Source: Lolium rigidum (Eukaryota > Streptophyta > Magnoliopsida > Poales > Poaceae). Taken from it: DNA of 64,000 bases. Position numbers and translations under genes: made by a program. Shown one piece after another: positions 1 to 10,577 of the stretch (positions are counted from its first letter, which is position 1; every line of letters begins with the position of its first letter). The notes under the pieces were generated by a model. The model made no database searches, had not been told where the DNA came from, and was given only the letters and a program-made list of their open reading frames with translations. The stretch spans positions 64,613,754 through 64,677,753 of the forward strand of contig NC_061508.1 of assembly GCF_022539505.1 (NCBI RefSeq), in the 5' to 3' direction.

Positions 1-675
1 TCATGGTTGCTACTCCTCGAGCTTGGCATACAATATGCAATTTGAGGGCCTCACAAACTCCACCATTCCGGCCATGGTGTGGAAGGCTTGGGCTACCCCA
101 AATGAAAGATTTTCACTTGGCTTGTGCTAAAAAATAAAGTGTGGACGGTGGATAGGCTTGAGCGTCAGGGATTGCAAAATTGTGGAAAATGCAAGCTTTG
201 CAACCAAATTCAAGAATCCACGGCCCACATTATTTTTCACATGCCTTTTCACAAAAAAGAGTTTGGCTCAACATCAAGGATTGGCTTGGACTTGTCAATG
301 TTAACCCGGAGAGGTGGCATGAAGCTTGTACCGTTCATGAGTGGTGGATGTACTTTGTGCAAAAAAAAGGTCAATCCAAAAAGGTGATGTTTTCGCTTGC
401 TATGCTTGTGTCATGGGAGGTGCGGAAAGAGAGAAATGTGCGTGTCTTCCGGAACCACTACTCCACCATCGACATGGTGGGCGCAAGGATAAAAAACGAG
501 ATGGCTCTATGGGTCTCCGCCGTGGAAAAAGCGTTGGGTAATGTAATGTTGCGAGAGTAATCCCCCTTGTTTTTGGGTCTTGGCTTTGGCCTTGATCATG
601 TTTCTTTTGTAACACTCTAAAACTTCTTTTATATCAATGAAAATGGCAAATCTTTTTCCTCGTTTAAAAAAAGAC
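1..675 (+). mobile_element. 5'-truncated LINE, 3' end
   Basis: This is the tail of a plant L1-like non-LTR retrotransposon. It holds the end of ORF2 (124-560), then a short 3' UTR with TTTTGTAACACTC and TATATCAATGAAAATGGC, ending in an A-rich stretch near 665. The 5' part lies outside the window or was lost by 5' truncation, which is usual for LINEs. No target-site duplication can be judged because the left flank is missing. Confidence 0.6.
124..560 (+). pseudogene. LINE ORF2 C-terminus (zf-RVT zinc-binding domain), frameshifted
   Basis: The translated region carries the signature of the zinc-binding domain that follows reverse transcriptase in plant LINEs. A KNKVWTVDRLERQG stretch leads into a C-x2-C pair (NCGKCKLC) and then a histidine context (ESTAHIIFH). 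The reading frame changes near 250-265: the zinc-ligand part reads from 124, and the continuation with the WxxxVRKERNVRVF block reads in the frame that opens at 180 and stops at 558-560. The zf-RVT tail normally ends LINE ORF2, so this is a non-functional remnant. Identification rests on motif order, not a search. Confidence 0.6.
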
Positions 676-1637
676 TGCAATCGCATTCAAGGATCAAGAA
701 CAGGCGATACAATCCTTGCAATACAATTTAACACGAGTTCAGAAAAAAATAGAAAAAATATGTTGATCTAAACAATACAACATGGCACACGAGTTCAAAA
801 TTTTAAAAAAGACGAATCTAGATCTAGTTCAAGATGTGTTCTTCACTGTGGCCAGTGAGGTTGAGGAGCTGGGTCACCGGCGAACTTGAGGAGGTGGTTG
901 TTGATGAGGTTAAGGAGGTGGTCGCCAGAGGGAGTTCGTCGGCGAGGTTTAGGAGTTGGTCACTGGAGGTAGGTCGCCGGCTTAGGAAGGTACTAGCCGG
1001 AGGGAGGTCGCTGGGTTAAGAAGGTGCTAGTCGGAGGGTCGCTGGATGTTGGGAAAGAGGAAGAGATGGAGGAGGGAAAGAGGAGGAGGAGGAAGAAAAA
1101 ATGAAACAGGAGGAGGAGGAGGAGGAGGAGGAGGAGGAGGAGGAGGAGGAGGAGGAGGAGGAGGAGGAGGAGGAGGAGGAGGAGGAGGAGGAGAGAAAGT
1201 GAGAAACAAGAAGTGCGTCGGCGGTAAAAAAAAAATTTCATCAAAATTTAAAAGCGGAAAAAGTCTGTTTTCCTTTTTTTTATTTTAAGGAAACTAAGCT
1301 AATATAGGACATCTAAATCAGATGTAAAATTTTCTGTACATATACTTTTATATAAAAAAACATTTTTATTGAAGGTCTTATGCAACCAGAAATGCAGTTT
1401 TACCGAAGGCTTGTTTTACAGTACCTTTTACCACTCCTAAAGAGAGAGAGGTATGATTTGAGACAACGGTCAGGATCAGACGACACAGATTAGGCCCGGA
1501 AGCCCGGTAAGACGGAGATAATGGAAAAAATAAAGAAAATAATAGTATTTGGCCCAGCCCACGCATTTGTTGCCCAAGAAACGACGTCGGCCAGCCAGCG
1601 ACGCCGCCGCCACATCGCGCCGCAACCAGTTCGGCCC
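676..1637. other. Non-coding stretch with GGA microsatellite
   Basis: No supportable gene. Around 830-1020 the sequence is GAGGTGGTCGCCGG-like, resembling the interior of the CACTA element at 13598-15229, which also has GATCTAGATCTAG next to GGA/GGT runs. It may be part of an old CACTA element, but no CACTA termini were found. The open frames here are low-complexity artefacts of the microsatellite. Confidence 0.4.
1108..1194. repeat. (AGG)n trinucleotide microsatellite
   Basis: About 29 nearly perfect copies of AGG/GGA. It opens false poly-Gly, poly-Pro and poly-Leu frames on both strands. Confidence 0.95.
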
Positions 1638-1803
1638 CAGTGGCGGAGCCAGCATATCAACTCTGTGTAGTCGGCTTGAATCTGTGTAGTCAAATACACA
1701 TGTTTATATAAATTTTTAATTAGTTTGTGCATATTTGTAGCTTATATTGCCAAAAAACTGTGTAGTCAATTGACTACACAGCTTAGGCTTGGCTCCGCCA
1801 CTG
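1638..1803. mobile_element. hAT-type MITE with 8-bp target-site duplication
   Basis: A 166-bp non-coding element with 14-bp terminal inverted repeats: CAGTGGCGGAGCCA at the left and its exact complement TGGCTCCGCCACTG at the right. It is flanked by a perfect 8-bp direct repeat TTCGGCCC (1630-1637 and 1804-1811). The 8-bp duplication and CAGTGGCGG-type ends fit the hAT superfamily. The interior holds repeated TGTGTAGTC motifs in both orientations. It has no ORF and must have been moved by a transposase encoded elsewhere. Confidence 0.85.
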
Positions 1804-1811
1804 TTCGGCCC

Positions 1812-2470
1812 CGTGCAGCATGGCCGGCGACCGCCGCCGCCGCAACATCGAGCGAAGCCGTCAGCCCGTCACCAATCTCGCCAGGTAGGTTGACCCCGAA
1901 GCATCCTAGGAGAAGGATTGTTGTTTCTTACGGCCGGCCATTGCTGTTCTTCCATCATCGCCAGGTACGCCATGATTGTTCTTCCATCATCTACAGTTAT
2001 ACTGTATGACCGTGAAAAGAGCTATTGTTGCTGCCGCCGCTGATTCTCGTTTCTTACGGCCGGCCAAACCGACGGGATTCTGATTCATTGTGCGCGTTCT
2101 TGCGGTTCCGATTTGCAGCATCAGCTGATGGACACAGACGCGTTCCTCTTTCAACGTGATAGATTCGTCCAACTGTTAGGCAAATTCAGTTAGCTAGATA
2201 GGGATTTGATAGAGTAATAACAATTAATGATTTAATAGCAGTAGTTCTTGGCATCCATGCTCTGAAAAAACAAAGCAAAGAGGATGGAGTTACATTGGTT
2301 CAGTGTTTGCTAACAGTTCTTGTCAAATTCGTCTTCCCTCGTCTTATTTTGTCACTGGCATAAGCTCGGGACGTCTGATTCCTGTACTTATAGCTGCCTT
2401 AAGCTCTTAAATAGTGGGCACGCACGACAGTTTCAGATACTGGTCTACAGTACGTACTCCCTCTACATGG
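1812..2470. other. Non-coding stretch, nothing assigned
   Basis: GC-rich at first (1812-2120), then AT-richer. A TTTCTTACGGCCGGCCA motif occurs twice (about 1924 and 2049), suggesting a small local duplication. No coding frame with recognisable similarity was seen. Confidence 0.3.
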
Positions 2471-2702
2471 TTAGAGCATCTCCACTCGTTCCCCCGACGA
2501 GGCCCCCGGCGAGCCTTTTTTCCATCCGGACGGCGTAATTCGGTCCAGTCGCGCTCCCGGTTCCTCGTTTTCGTTCGGATTTGGACCTAAATTCATCCGG
2601 CGATCCCACGCCATCCCCGGCCCCCCGAGGAGCTTTCGGGGACTCCGGACGGAACAAAAGCGCGCGTGACCCCAACTTGTCGACGACAATGGCCTGGGTT
2701 TG

Positions 2703-2774
2703 TACGGCAATACCCTCGTCTTCCCGATCTACGGCAATACCCTCGTCTTCCCGATCTACGGCAATACCCTCGTC
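2703..2774. repeat. 27-bp minisatellite, 2.7 copies
   Basis: Three consecutive units beginning TACGGCAATACCCTCGTC at 2703, 2730 and 2757. The third breaks off after 18 bases. It lies inside Harbinger-like copy 1 and is not seen in copy 2, so it arose after the two copies diverged or was lost from copy 2. Confidence 0.9.
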
Positions 2775-2886
2775 GAACGAAAGCTTTGAACTCTCAAGTG
2801 GTGCAACATAGATAGATTATATATATTTCGAATATAATTCGAATAAACATAAAAATTACATATAAAAACTTTAAAACAAACTTAAA

Positions 2887-3252
2887 CTACTTCTTCTTCC
2901 TACGTGGCCCCGCCTCATCGTCGTGGCGGCGACGCTTCCGGCTCGTCACCTCCTCGTCGGAGGAAGTTGAGTCCTCCTCCTCGTCAGTGTCCTCAGCCTC
3001 TTTGTCGTCCTCCTCCTGCTGCTCCTCCTCCTCTTCCTCGGCCTCTTCCTCGGCCTGCTCCTTGGCCTCTTCGTCCTCCTCCTCCTCGTCGCCATCCCAT
3101 GCGTCCTCCTCCTCGTCGTCATCCCATTCGTCCTCGCTGGCCGGCGGGGGGGAATCGTCGCTGCTGGACGATGCAGCTTTATCCCACCAATGGCGCCATC
3201 CAGGCGGCTTCCCCTCGCTGTCGGTGTCCGATGGCCAAGAGAGATCGCTCAT
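2887..3252 (-). CDS. Acidic low-complexity protein carried by a Harbinger-like element
   Basis: An open frame of 121 codons starting at ATG 3252. The N-terminus holds a compact motif, KPPGWRHWWDKA, followed by a serine-rich stretch and DDSPPP. The middle is almost only Glu/Asp, and the C-terminus is basic (SRKRRRHDDEAGP then Lys). No known domain is recognised. Copy 2 at 24788-25181 has the same head (KPAGWRHWWDRA), DDSPPP and tail (EEVTSRKR, DDEAGP, KK) in the same place relative to the element end. That argues the frame was once translated rather than being chance low complexity. It may be a captured host gene end or an accessory transposon protein. Confidence 0.45.
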   Translation of the reverse strand: MSDLSWPSDTDSEGKPPGWRHWWDKAASSSSDDSPPPASEDEWDDDEEEDAWDGDEEEEDEEAKEQAEEEAEEEEEEQQEEDDKEAEDTDEEEDSTSSDEEVTSRKRRRHDDEAGPRRKKK

Positions 3253-3795
3253 GGTTGACGGAGGATGGTGAGGAGAGAACAGATGAATGGCGTCGGCCGT
3301 CGGAAACCGTATATGTAGGTCTCTCGACGAAGAGAGCGGCGGTTGCTCTTCCGCGGAGTTCGTGCTCCATTACGGCGGTTCTCGCATCGAGGCCACTTCG
3401 ACCGTTCCCGACGAGTCGTTTCGGCTCTCCAGACCACTTCGCGACGGTTCAATGCGTCGAGGGCACTCCGACGATTGCCCTTCCTGGTGACTGCACCGTC
3501 GCTATGCACGCGGTGGGTGCGCGTCAGAAGGCGACCATGGGCTCGCGGCTGGGAAAATGGGCCTCCCCAGGCCACAAAATACATCCATCCGGCGCTAAAT
3601 AACACCGGATTTCGGCCTGGGGAGCCCCAACGGCTGGGGATGCTCTTATGTCTGACTGCCAAGGACGAAATCACTTGGACTGTCTAGGGTCCAGCTCAAA
3701 ATTTCAAGCTCAAGCAGATGGTACTTTAATTTTTATGATGCCTAATAATTATAACATGGTTTTCCCCATTATATTAACTGGTACTTTAATTTCAG

Positions 3796-4600
3796 ACCGA
3801 AAAACTCTGTCATGAGGAAAACAAAAATGCAAAGTTGAACGAAAGCTTGCAACTGATGCAGCTCAAATAAGCTTCTCGTGAAAATATCTTCAGGGGAACA
3901 CTTCAGGATAAGGTATGTTGCGTTAACTATCATTTCTATGTGGCATTCTAAGAAACAGTTCAAAAATGGAACTAAGTTTTGACATAATTAATGTTGTGCA
4001 ACAGATAAGGGAGACTGAGCAAGCATGCAGAACTCAGGAGCAGCGGGTGAGTAAGATATTCAGTTCTATTTATTAACTCACCAATGACTAAATCTTGCGT
4101 GTACAGGTTAGAGAGCTGAAGAATGAATTAGCTAATGAGAGGCTGTGAGGAATACAGGTACATCCACGAGACCACTTCTTGCCGCTCGAGGCAAGCAACA
4201 ACATGCAGCCACTGCCGGGCCCTTCCATACTGAGGCTTGATGATAAGGGAACTTCAGTAAGAGAACATCCCTGAGAACATCCCTGTGGTGAACAAAGCAG
4301 TTGTAGACAAAGGCTGCTGGCAAAGCTCGGCGTGTATGTTTAGTTCCCATGATGCAATAAATCTCTCTCCAGCCTAAGAGGCGATCCTCGTTTGCGGTCC
4401 TTCCAATCAAGAGAGAGCGGATCTCAATTCAACAAGCAGCAGCAGAACCGGCAGTTGATGCAACTGCTGATGTTAGAGGCAAGTTCAAAGGCCTCTAGTT
4501 CGGTAGCAACACCAAGTTCTCAAGCCCTCGAATATTCAAGTCAAGGAACAATATTGCAGGTTCTGGAAATGTTTGGAATGATCAAATTGCTGTGGAACCG
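3796..4600 (+). pseudogene. Kinesin-like gene fragment (exon chain with stops), interrupted by Copia
   Basis: At least three exon-like blocks have good splice sites: 3796-3912 (TTTCAG before, GTATGT after), 4005-4046 (CAACAG before, GTGAGT after) and one starting at 4107 (GTACAG before). They read in phase as coiled-coil sequence (KLNESLQLMQ, IRETEQACRTQEQ, VRELKNELANER). A basic serine-rich stretch follows from about 4376 (KRRSSFAVLPIKRERISIQ). This resembles the neck/stalk and tail linker of plant kinesins, but no motor domain is present, so the family call is tentative. In-frame stops at 3868-3870 (TAA in a Gln context) and near 4146 (TGA) show it is dead. The Copia element enters at 4601; sequence resumes at 8219 without recognisable exons. 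Confidence 0.4.
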
Positions 4601-4724
4601 TGTTAGACTATGTATAGCTTCCGTGTATGTGTACGTATTGTACCTTTGTAACACACTCATTATATATATGTGATAGGCCACCCCTAGAGGGTTGAGCCGG
4701 TTCCCCCAAACCTATTGTCTTACA
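4601..4724 (+). repeat. Copia left LTR
   Basis: 124 bp, beginning TGTTAGACTATG and ending TTGTCTTACA (5'-TG...CA-3'). No base difference from the right LTR was found by eye. It is very short for a plant Copia LTR. Confidence 0.95.
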
Positions 4725-4734
4725 TGGTATCAGA
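4725..4734 (+). other. Copia primer-binding site
   Basis: TGGTATCAGA directly follows the LTR with no spacer and matches the 3' end of plant initiator Met-tRNA, the usual Copia primer. Confidence 0.85.
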
Positions 4735-7700
4735 CTAGTTTTGGTCCTACGCTTCCGCCAAATAGGAGTCTTCATCTTCGTAATGTTCTTAGAGTACCAT
4801 CTGTGACGCGCAATCTACTCTCGGTTCCTAAACTCACTCTTGACAATAATGTGTTTTGTGAATTTCACCCGTTTGATCTTTTTATTAAGGATCGGGACAC
4901 GAGGGACGTGCTTCTTAGTGGGCGTCTATGCCAGGGCCTCTATCGTCTGGAGCATCCTGGCGTCTCTCGCGTTTTCAGTGGAGTTCGCGTCTCGCCGTCA
5001 CAGTGGCATGCTCGTCTTGGTCATCCTGCCACTCCTATTGTTCGACATATCTTGCGTCGTCATGAGCTTCCTAGCATGCCTAGTAATAAAGATGTAGCAG
5101 TGTGTGATGCTTGTCAGCAGGGGAAGAGTCATCAACTTCCTTTTTCGGAGTCTATTCGGGAGGTGAAATATCCTCTTGAGCTTGTGTTTACAGATGTATG
5201 GGGTCCTGCCCAAACTTCTGTTAGTGGTCATAATTATTATATCAGTTTCGTTGATGCTTACAGTCGCTTTACTTGGCTTTATCTTATCAAGAGAAAATCT
5301 GATGTGTTTGATATCTTTGTTCAGTTTCAAAAACATGTTGAACGTCTCCTCAAGCATAAGATTGTTCATGTTCAGTCGGATTGGGGTGGTGAGTATCGCA
5401 ACCTCAACTCCTTTTTCCAGTCGCTTGGGATTGCTCACCGTTTAGCATGTCCACATACACATCAACAGAATGGCTCTGTAGAACGTAAGCATCGTCACAT
5501 TGTCGAAACTGGTCTTACTCTTTTGGCCCATGCATCGGTTCCCTTTCGATTTTGGAATGATGCTTTTACCACGGCATGTTTTCTTATCAACCGTACTCCC
5601 ACACGTGTTCTAAACATGAAGACTCCTATTGAACTCCTCTTGAATGAACAACCTGACTATACTTTCTTTAAAGTGTTTGGTTGTGCTTGCTGGCCGCATC
5701 TTCGCCCATATAATAAACGCAAGCTGGAATTTAGGTCCAAAAAGTGTGTCTTTCTTGGCTATAGTTCCCTTCATAAAGGTTACAAATGTCTTCATGTTCC
5801 TACCAATCGCGTCTATATATCTCGGGATGTCGTGTTTGATGAGCATGTTTTTCCCTTTGCCAAACTCCCTATCTCCACCAATGAGTCTCCACCCTTGCAT
5901 TCATCTTCCATTGCCTCTGACCAATTTGATGATGTTGCATACTCTCCTGTATTGTTGCCTAACCATGGTGCAGGCACTGGACGTGGAGCTCGTTTGGAAA
6001 TTCTGGAGGCACCTGTACCTCCACCGCCGACGCCATCTGACGCGCACGTCGATCGTGCTGCGCCCCTGCATGGCCTCGGTCCGCGCGCCCATGCACGCTC
6101 ACCTGACGTGCCCTCGACGCCGCGCGCAGCGTCGCCTCCTGCAGCTGGGCCGGCCTCGCCCCGTACCTGGCCTGTCCCGCCATCTCCCAGCCCCACGCCC
6201 GCTTCGCCGTCGTCACCTGCCTCTCCTGGGCTGCCTTCTTCGCCGGGCAGCCCAATGCATGTGACGCCCACGGCGGGCTCTGGCTCCGCCTCGCCCAGTC
6301 CCACGTCGCCTGGGTCGTCGCCGTCGCCATCACCCAGCCCCTCGACGGCTGGGTCCTCTCCGTTGATGTCTTCCAGCCCCTCCTCGGCTGCACCTTCGAC
6401 ATCGACAGCTCCCGTGCTGCGTCCGCATACGCGCAGCCGTAGTGGCATTTTTCGCCCAAAGGAGCGCACTGATGGTACTGTTGCTTGGCATGCTGCGTGT
6501 ATGACAGCTGCCATTACGGATCCGTCCTCCGAGCCCCGCACATACCAGGCTGCTATGAGTATTCCTCACTGGAGAGAGGCCATGGAACAGGAGTATCAAG
6601 CTCTTCTTCGTAATGAGACGTGGACTCTTGTTCCTCCACCACCGCGAGTTAACGTCATTGACTCTAAATGGGTTTTCAAAGTGAAGAAGCATTCTGATGG
6701 GACTATTGAGCGCTACAAAGCGCGCCTTGTTGCCCGAGGTTTTCGTCAGCGTTATGGTCTTGACTATGAAGATACTTTCAGTCCAGTGGTCAAGCCTACT
6801 ACCATCAGGCTTCTTCTCTCCATTGCTGTCACTCGAGGATGGTCTCTTCGTCAGCTTGATGTGCAGAATGCCTTTCTTCATGGCATGTTGGAGGAGGAGG
6901 TCTATATGCGACAGCCCCCTGGTTTTTCTGATCCTGATCGTCCTAATCATATATGTCGTCTTACTAAAGCACTTTATGGGTTGAAGCAAGCTCCTCGTGC
7001 CTGGCATGCTCGTCTTGCGACTGCTCTCCGTGCTCATGGTTTTACACCGTCTGCTGCCGACTCATCCTTATTTCTTCTACAGAAGCCTGCAGTCACTATG
7101 TACTTGTTGGTCTATGTAGATGATATTATTCTGGTCAGCTCCTCTCAGTTTGCTGCGAATGCTCTTGTTCGTTCTCTTGGTACTGATTTTGCTGTCAAGG
7201 ATCTTGGGAAGCTTCACTATTTTCTTGGAGTGGAGGTTGCTTCTCGTGATGCTGGACTTGTCATGACACAAAAGAAGTACTGCTTGGACTTGTTGCAGCG
7301 GGCTGGGATGCTTAAGTGTAAGACGACTTCTACACCCATGTCTTCCACTGACAAGATTACTGCTGTTGATGGTGAGCTTCGTCTTCGCGGATGCGACGGT
7401 ACTACGGGAGTATTGTTGGTGGTCTTCGCATGTTGACGATCACGAGACCAGATATTTCTTATGCTCGTCAACCGAGTTTGTCGGTATTTACGAGCACCTC
7501 GCGACACTCATTGGTTCTGTCGTCAAGCGCATATTGCGCTATGTTAGACTTACTGTGTCTTATGGGCTGCATATTCGACCGAACCCCTATGGGGTCCTTT
7601 CGGCGTATTCTGATGCGGACTGGGCTGGCAGTCCGGATGACAGGCGATCTACGGGGGGCTATGCTGTGTTCTTTGGCTCTACTTTGATCGCCTGGAGTGC

Positions 7701-8035
7701 TCGGAAACAAGCTACTGTGTCACGTAGCAGTGATCGAAGCTGAGTATAAGGTTGTGGCCAATGCTACCGCTGAGATCATTTGGGTACGATCTTTGCTTCG
7801 AGAATTGGGTATATCCCAACCGCAGCCTCCTATCCTTTGGTGTGATAACATCGGTGCTACATACCTTTACGCAAATCCGGTATTTCATGCCCGAACGAAA
7901 CACATCGAAGTTGACTATCACTTTGTACGGGAACGTGTGTCACGGAAGCGATTACGGATCAGGTTCATCTCTTCTAAGGATCAACTTGCGGACATCTTCA
8001 CCAAGCCATTGCCTCTTCCACGGTTCGAGGCTTAG
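4735..8035 (+). pseudogene. Copia pol polyprotein (integrase, RT, RNase H), 5'-deleted and frameshifted
   Basis: A long open frame runs from near the left LTR to 7436. In order it shows the GAG-pre-integrase zinc region (WHARLGHP, then CDACQQGK), the integrase core with its Asp-Asp-Glu blocks ([24 protein letters not shown]), a proline/serine-rich linker (about 5980-6420), and reverse transcriptase ([28 protein letters not shown]). After about 7390 the RNase H region is split over other frames: DADWAGSPDDRRSTGG near 7610-7660, then WCDNIGA and [11 protein letters not shown] to the stop at 8033-8035. At least two indels inactivate it. Upstream, gag and the protease active site are absent. The protein would reverse-transcribe and integrate the element. 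Confidence 0.88.
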
Positions 8036-8080
8036 AGCGCAATCTTACCCTTCTCGATTCTTTAGGAAGTGGCTAAGATT

Positions 8081-8089
8081 GAGGGAGGG
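8081..8089 (+). other. Copia polypurine tract
   Basis: GAGGGAGGG lies immediately 5' of the right LTR, the expected position of the plus-strand priming site. Confidence 0.8.
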
Positions 8090-8213
8090 TGTTAGACTAT
8101 GTATAGCTTCCGTGTATGTGTACGTATTGTACCTTTGTAACACACTCATTATATATATGTGATAGGCCACCCCTAGAGGGTTGAGCCGGTTCCCCCAAAC
8201 CTATTGTCTTACA
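8090..8213 (+). repeat. Copia right LTR
   Basis: 124 bp, apparently identical to 4601-4724. It is followed by the target duplication AACCG at 8214-8218. Confidence 0.95.
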
Positions 8214-8218
8214 AACCG

Positions 8219-9425
8219 GGACATTGCTTGGAGAAAACGAGTGTCTGGGAGCTTGTGTTGATAAGAAAACTTGTGTTAGTGTTCTTTTTGGTGATGATAT
8301 ATGTTCTACTTTTAGGGTTGTGTATAATTATACCGTGAAGCTGCTCGTGTGTGTTACTTATAAGGCAACTAGAGCACTTATAAGACAATTAGAGCAGCAT
8401 AGCATAACTCGATTATTCTCACTTTAATCTACATCTGAATAGTATTCAGCTGCATGTTCTGTTTACAATAATGTTTGTGTTCGCTGAAGTAATTTGTTTT
8501 GTAAATTCCTTAGGCCCTGTTTAGAAGAGGTGTTTTTCTTCATACAGTTTTGTTTTTCAGTTCAAATTTGACCCAGATACCAACACTTCACCAAGAACTT
8601 GTATCATGTATGCTAGTAAAATCATCACAGATGCACACAGATAGAACAAAACATGATCATGGAAAAGCCAGATTCATCTGCCGATGGAATACTTGGCAAA
8701 AAAATGCAATTACACCCCTGTTATTTTCCAACCTGTTGGCGAAAATACAAACAAAGTGGTTTGCAAGAACTACAGAGATGCCGAAGTAAACTGGATCAAT
8801 GCCCTGCTAACCAAACACTCGAGAAGCACTTAACACAATCTGAGTGCACAATAATTGATCCCCAACCAATCAAACACTCCAGAATGACTTAAACGTAATC
8901 CGAATACACAAATGTCAGGTCTAAGGAATAATTATTAATCAGGTCCTATGCTCTGGAAAACCGTCGGCCACAAATAACTTTGTCACCTACATCCTCGGAA
9001 AACCTGACTGCCATAACTTTGGTGCACCAACTTGCTCTGGCAAAGCTCATCAGCGCTACCGCCATACCTCAAATCTTTAGATCCATTGACAGAGATAAGT
9101 TGAACTTGTTTCTCCAGCTGCAAAAAGTAGTTCCCAAACGTCTCTAGGTTCACTTTCAGCCTGAAGTCCAGATTAAACAACAAATCCAGCTCAAGCCGAT
9201 TCATCTCGACTGTGCTGATTCCTCATACTCTAGCGTAGAATGTGTTGTTGAAAAACCTGGCATGTATTAAGAAAATATGTGGAAACCTGCACAAATGTTT
9301 TTCATTTTTCTTTTGCAGGCATAGAACCAAAGCATTATTTAGAAAAATGGAGCCGCAGACATCCAAACTAGGAACTATCTAGTTCATTTTTTAAGAGTCA
9401 CGTGCTAACCATTGCTCCATACATC
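8219..9425. other. Non-coding stretch, nothing assigned
   Basis: 8219-8430 continues the sequence interrupted by the Copia insertion and may be the 3' part or UTR of the kinesin-like pseudogene. Near 8513 a GGCCCTGTTTAGAAG motif resembles a common grass transposon end, but no matching opposite end was found. The remainder is AT-rich without a recognisable frame. Confidence 0.35.
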
Positions 9426-10479
9426 TGTTGACGTCAGAAACCCCCTGGCGGGCAGAGACGGGCAACACGGTAGAGCCGGGAACAACTAGGGCTGCGGCTG
9501 GCCGCAGTCCCTCAGAGCGACGGCCCGCAAAGCCTCCTGGTCGCACGCGCCGATGTTTATCACAAGGGCGTGCCACCTGACCTATACCCGGTCGGAAGGT
9601 GTGGATGATGCCTCGCTTAGTTTCCTGCAGGGCACACACGTAAACATTAAATACGAGCCTCGATCGGCTCTCGAAGTTATCTCCGTGAATCGGCTCAAAG
9701 AGCCGATCCACCCATGATTCGGACGAGGTGTCCGAATATATGGTGGTCCTGCTTGATCAAGATAAAGCTGATTAGATCTACGACGATTTAGGGCTTTCAC
9801 CGCATAATCGGATCGTCCTACTCACGATTGGGCCTCGCGCTCGCGCACGGTGACCGTAAGTCGATCCTAGACAGGGCCTAAAAACCAACACGAGGTTGAT
9901 CCTCGAACATCCTTTCTAGGGCTAGCAAACGCCACCCTACACGCCGCCGGATCCTCCAACCCTTTGTAAGGCCTAACTATTGCGGATGTTAAACTAATCC
10001 TTGATGAATCAAGGAGCAACCGTAACGGATCAGATCTACTAAATTATGATCAAGCGGGGTGCCGCCCCTACACCTAAGATAGGTGTAAGGGCGGCTAGAC
10101 ATGCAAGGGTTGCACTACGATAGCATGTAATATGAAGAACAATGCTAACCCTAACATATCTAAGATAACTACGTTGCTCGCCATCAAAAAGGCTTCAGTA
10201 CGAGCAACGCATGAACAACATGGGCAGGCTTGTGCTGCCTAGATCGCAAGATGCGATCTAGGCAGCATGGTGCTTACCGGTAGAAACCCTCGAGACGAAG
10301 GGGTTGACGATGCGCCGAGATTTGTTTGTGGTTAAACGTTGGTTGTTGTTTATTCCATAAACCCTAGATACATATTTATAGTCCAAATGGACTTTCTAAC
10401 GTGGGAATAATCCCACCGTGTACGAGACAAACTCTAACTTTTAATCTAGATACAATCTACTATAATTAAAGATACACNN
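9426..10479 (-). mobile_element. LTR of a Gypsy-type retrotransposon (minus orientation), cut by gap
   Basis: The sequence starts TGTTGACGTCAG, so read on the minus strand it ends in ...ACGTCAACA, a proper LTR 3' terminus. A TATA box on the minus strand (CTATAAATA, about 10372-10380) gives the orientation. There is no ORF of note. Motifs such as GAGCCGAT occur as short inverted pairs (about 9660-9710). The LTR 5' end lies in or beyond the N gap, so whether this is a solo LTR or part of an element is unknown. Confidence 0.6.
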
Positions 10480-10577
10480 NNNNNNNNNNNNNNNNNNNNN
10501 NNNNNNNNNNNNNNNNNNNNNNNNNNNNNNNNNNNNNNNNNNNNNNNNNNNNNNNNNNNNNNNNNNNNNNNNNNNNN
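10480..10577. other. Assembly gap (Ns)
   Basis: A run of 98 undetermined bases. It separates two LTR sequences of opposite orientation, so the order and distance of the flanks may be assembly artefacts. Confidence 1.

Larger units (their letters stand above)
2474..3645 (-). mobile_element. PIF/Harbinger-like non-autonomous element, copy 1
   Basis: A 1172-bp element starting GAGCATCTCCACTCG and ending in the near-complement CGGCTGGGGATGCTC, flanked by the 3-bp target duplication TTA (2471-2473 and 3646-3648). TTA/TAA duplications with GAGCATCTCC ends fit the PIF/Harbinger superfamily, and copy 4 (to 40591) carries a remnant Harbinger transposase with the same terminus. It encodes no transposase but carries a minus-strand acidic ORF (2887-3252) that is also present, degraded, in copy 2 (24544-25540). 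Confidence 0.75.
4601..8213 (+). mobile_element. Complete Ty1-Copia LTR retrotransposon lacking gag
   Basis: The element is bounded by two 124-bp LTRs (4601-4724, 8090-8213) that look identical by eye, and by a perfect 5-bp target duplication AACCG (4596-4600, 8214-8218). Directly after the left LTR is TGGTATCAGA, the primer site complementary to initiator Met-tRNA. A purine tract GAGGGAGGG (8081-8089) precedes the right LTR. Coding starts immediately with protease/integrase-linker sequence, so gag and most of the protease are missing. The 3' pol region is frameshifted. Intact ends with a defective interior suggest recent movement using proteins supplied in trans. Confidence 0.92.

Noticed and set aside
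993..1244. Poly-Leu and poly-Pro open frames
   Set aside because: They are produced by the AGG/CCT microsatellite; all frames stay open by composition.
8513..8900. GGCCCTGTTTAGAAG as a MITE end
   Set aside because: No complementary right end or target duplication could be found.
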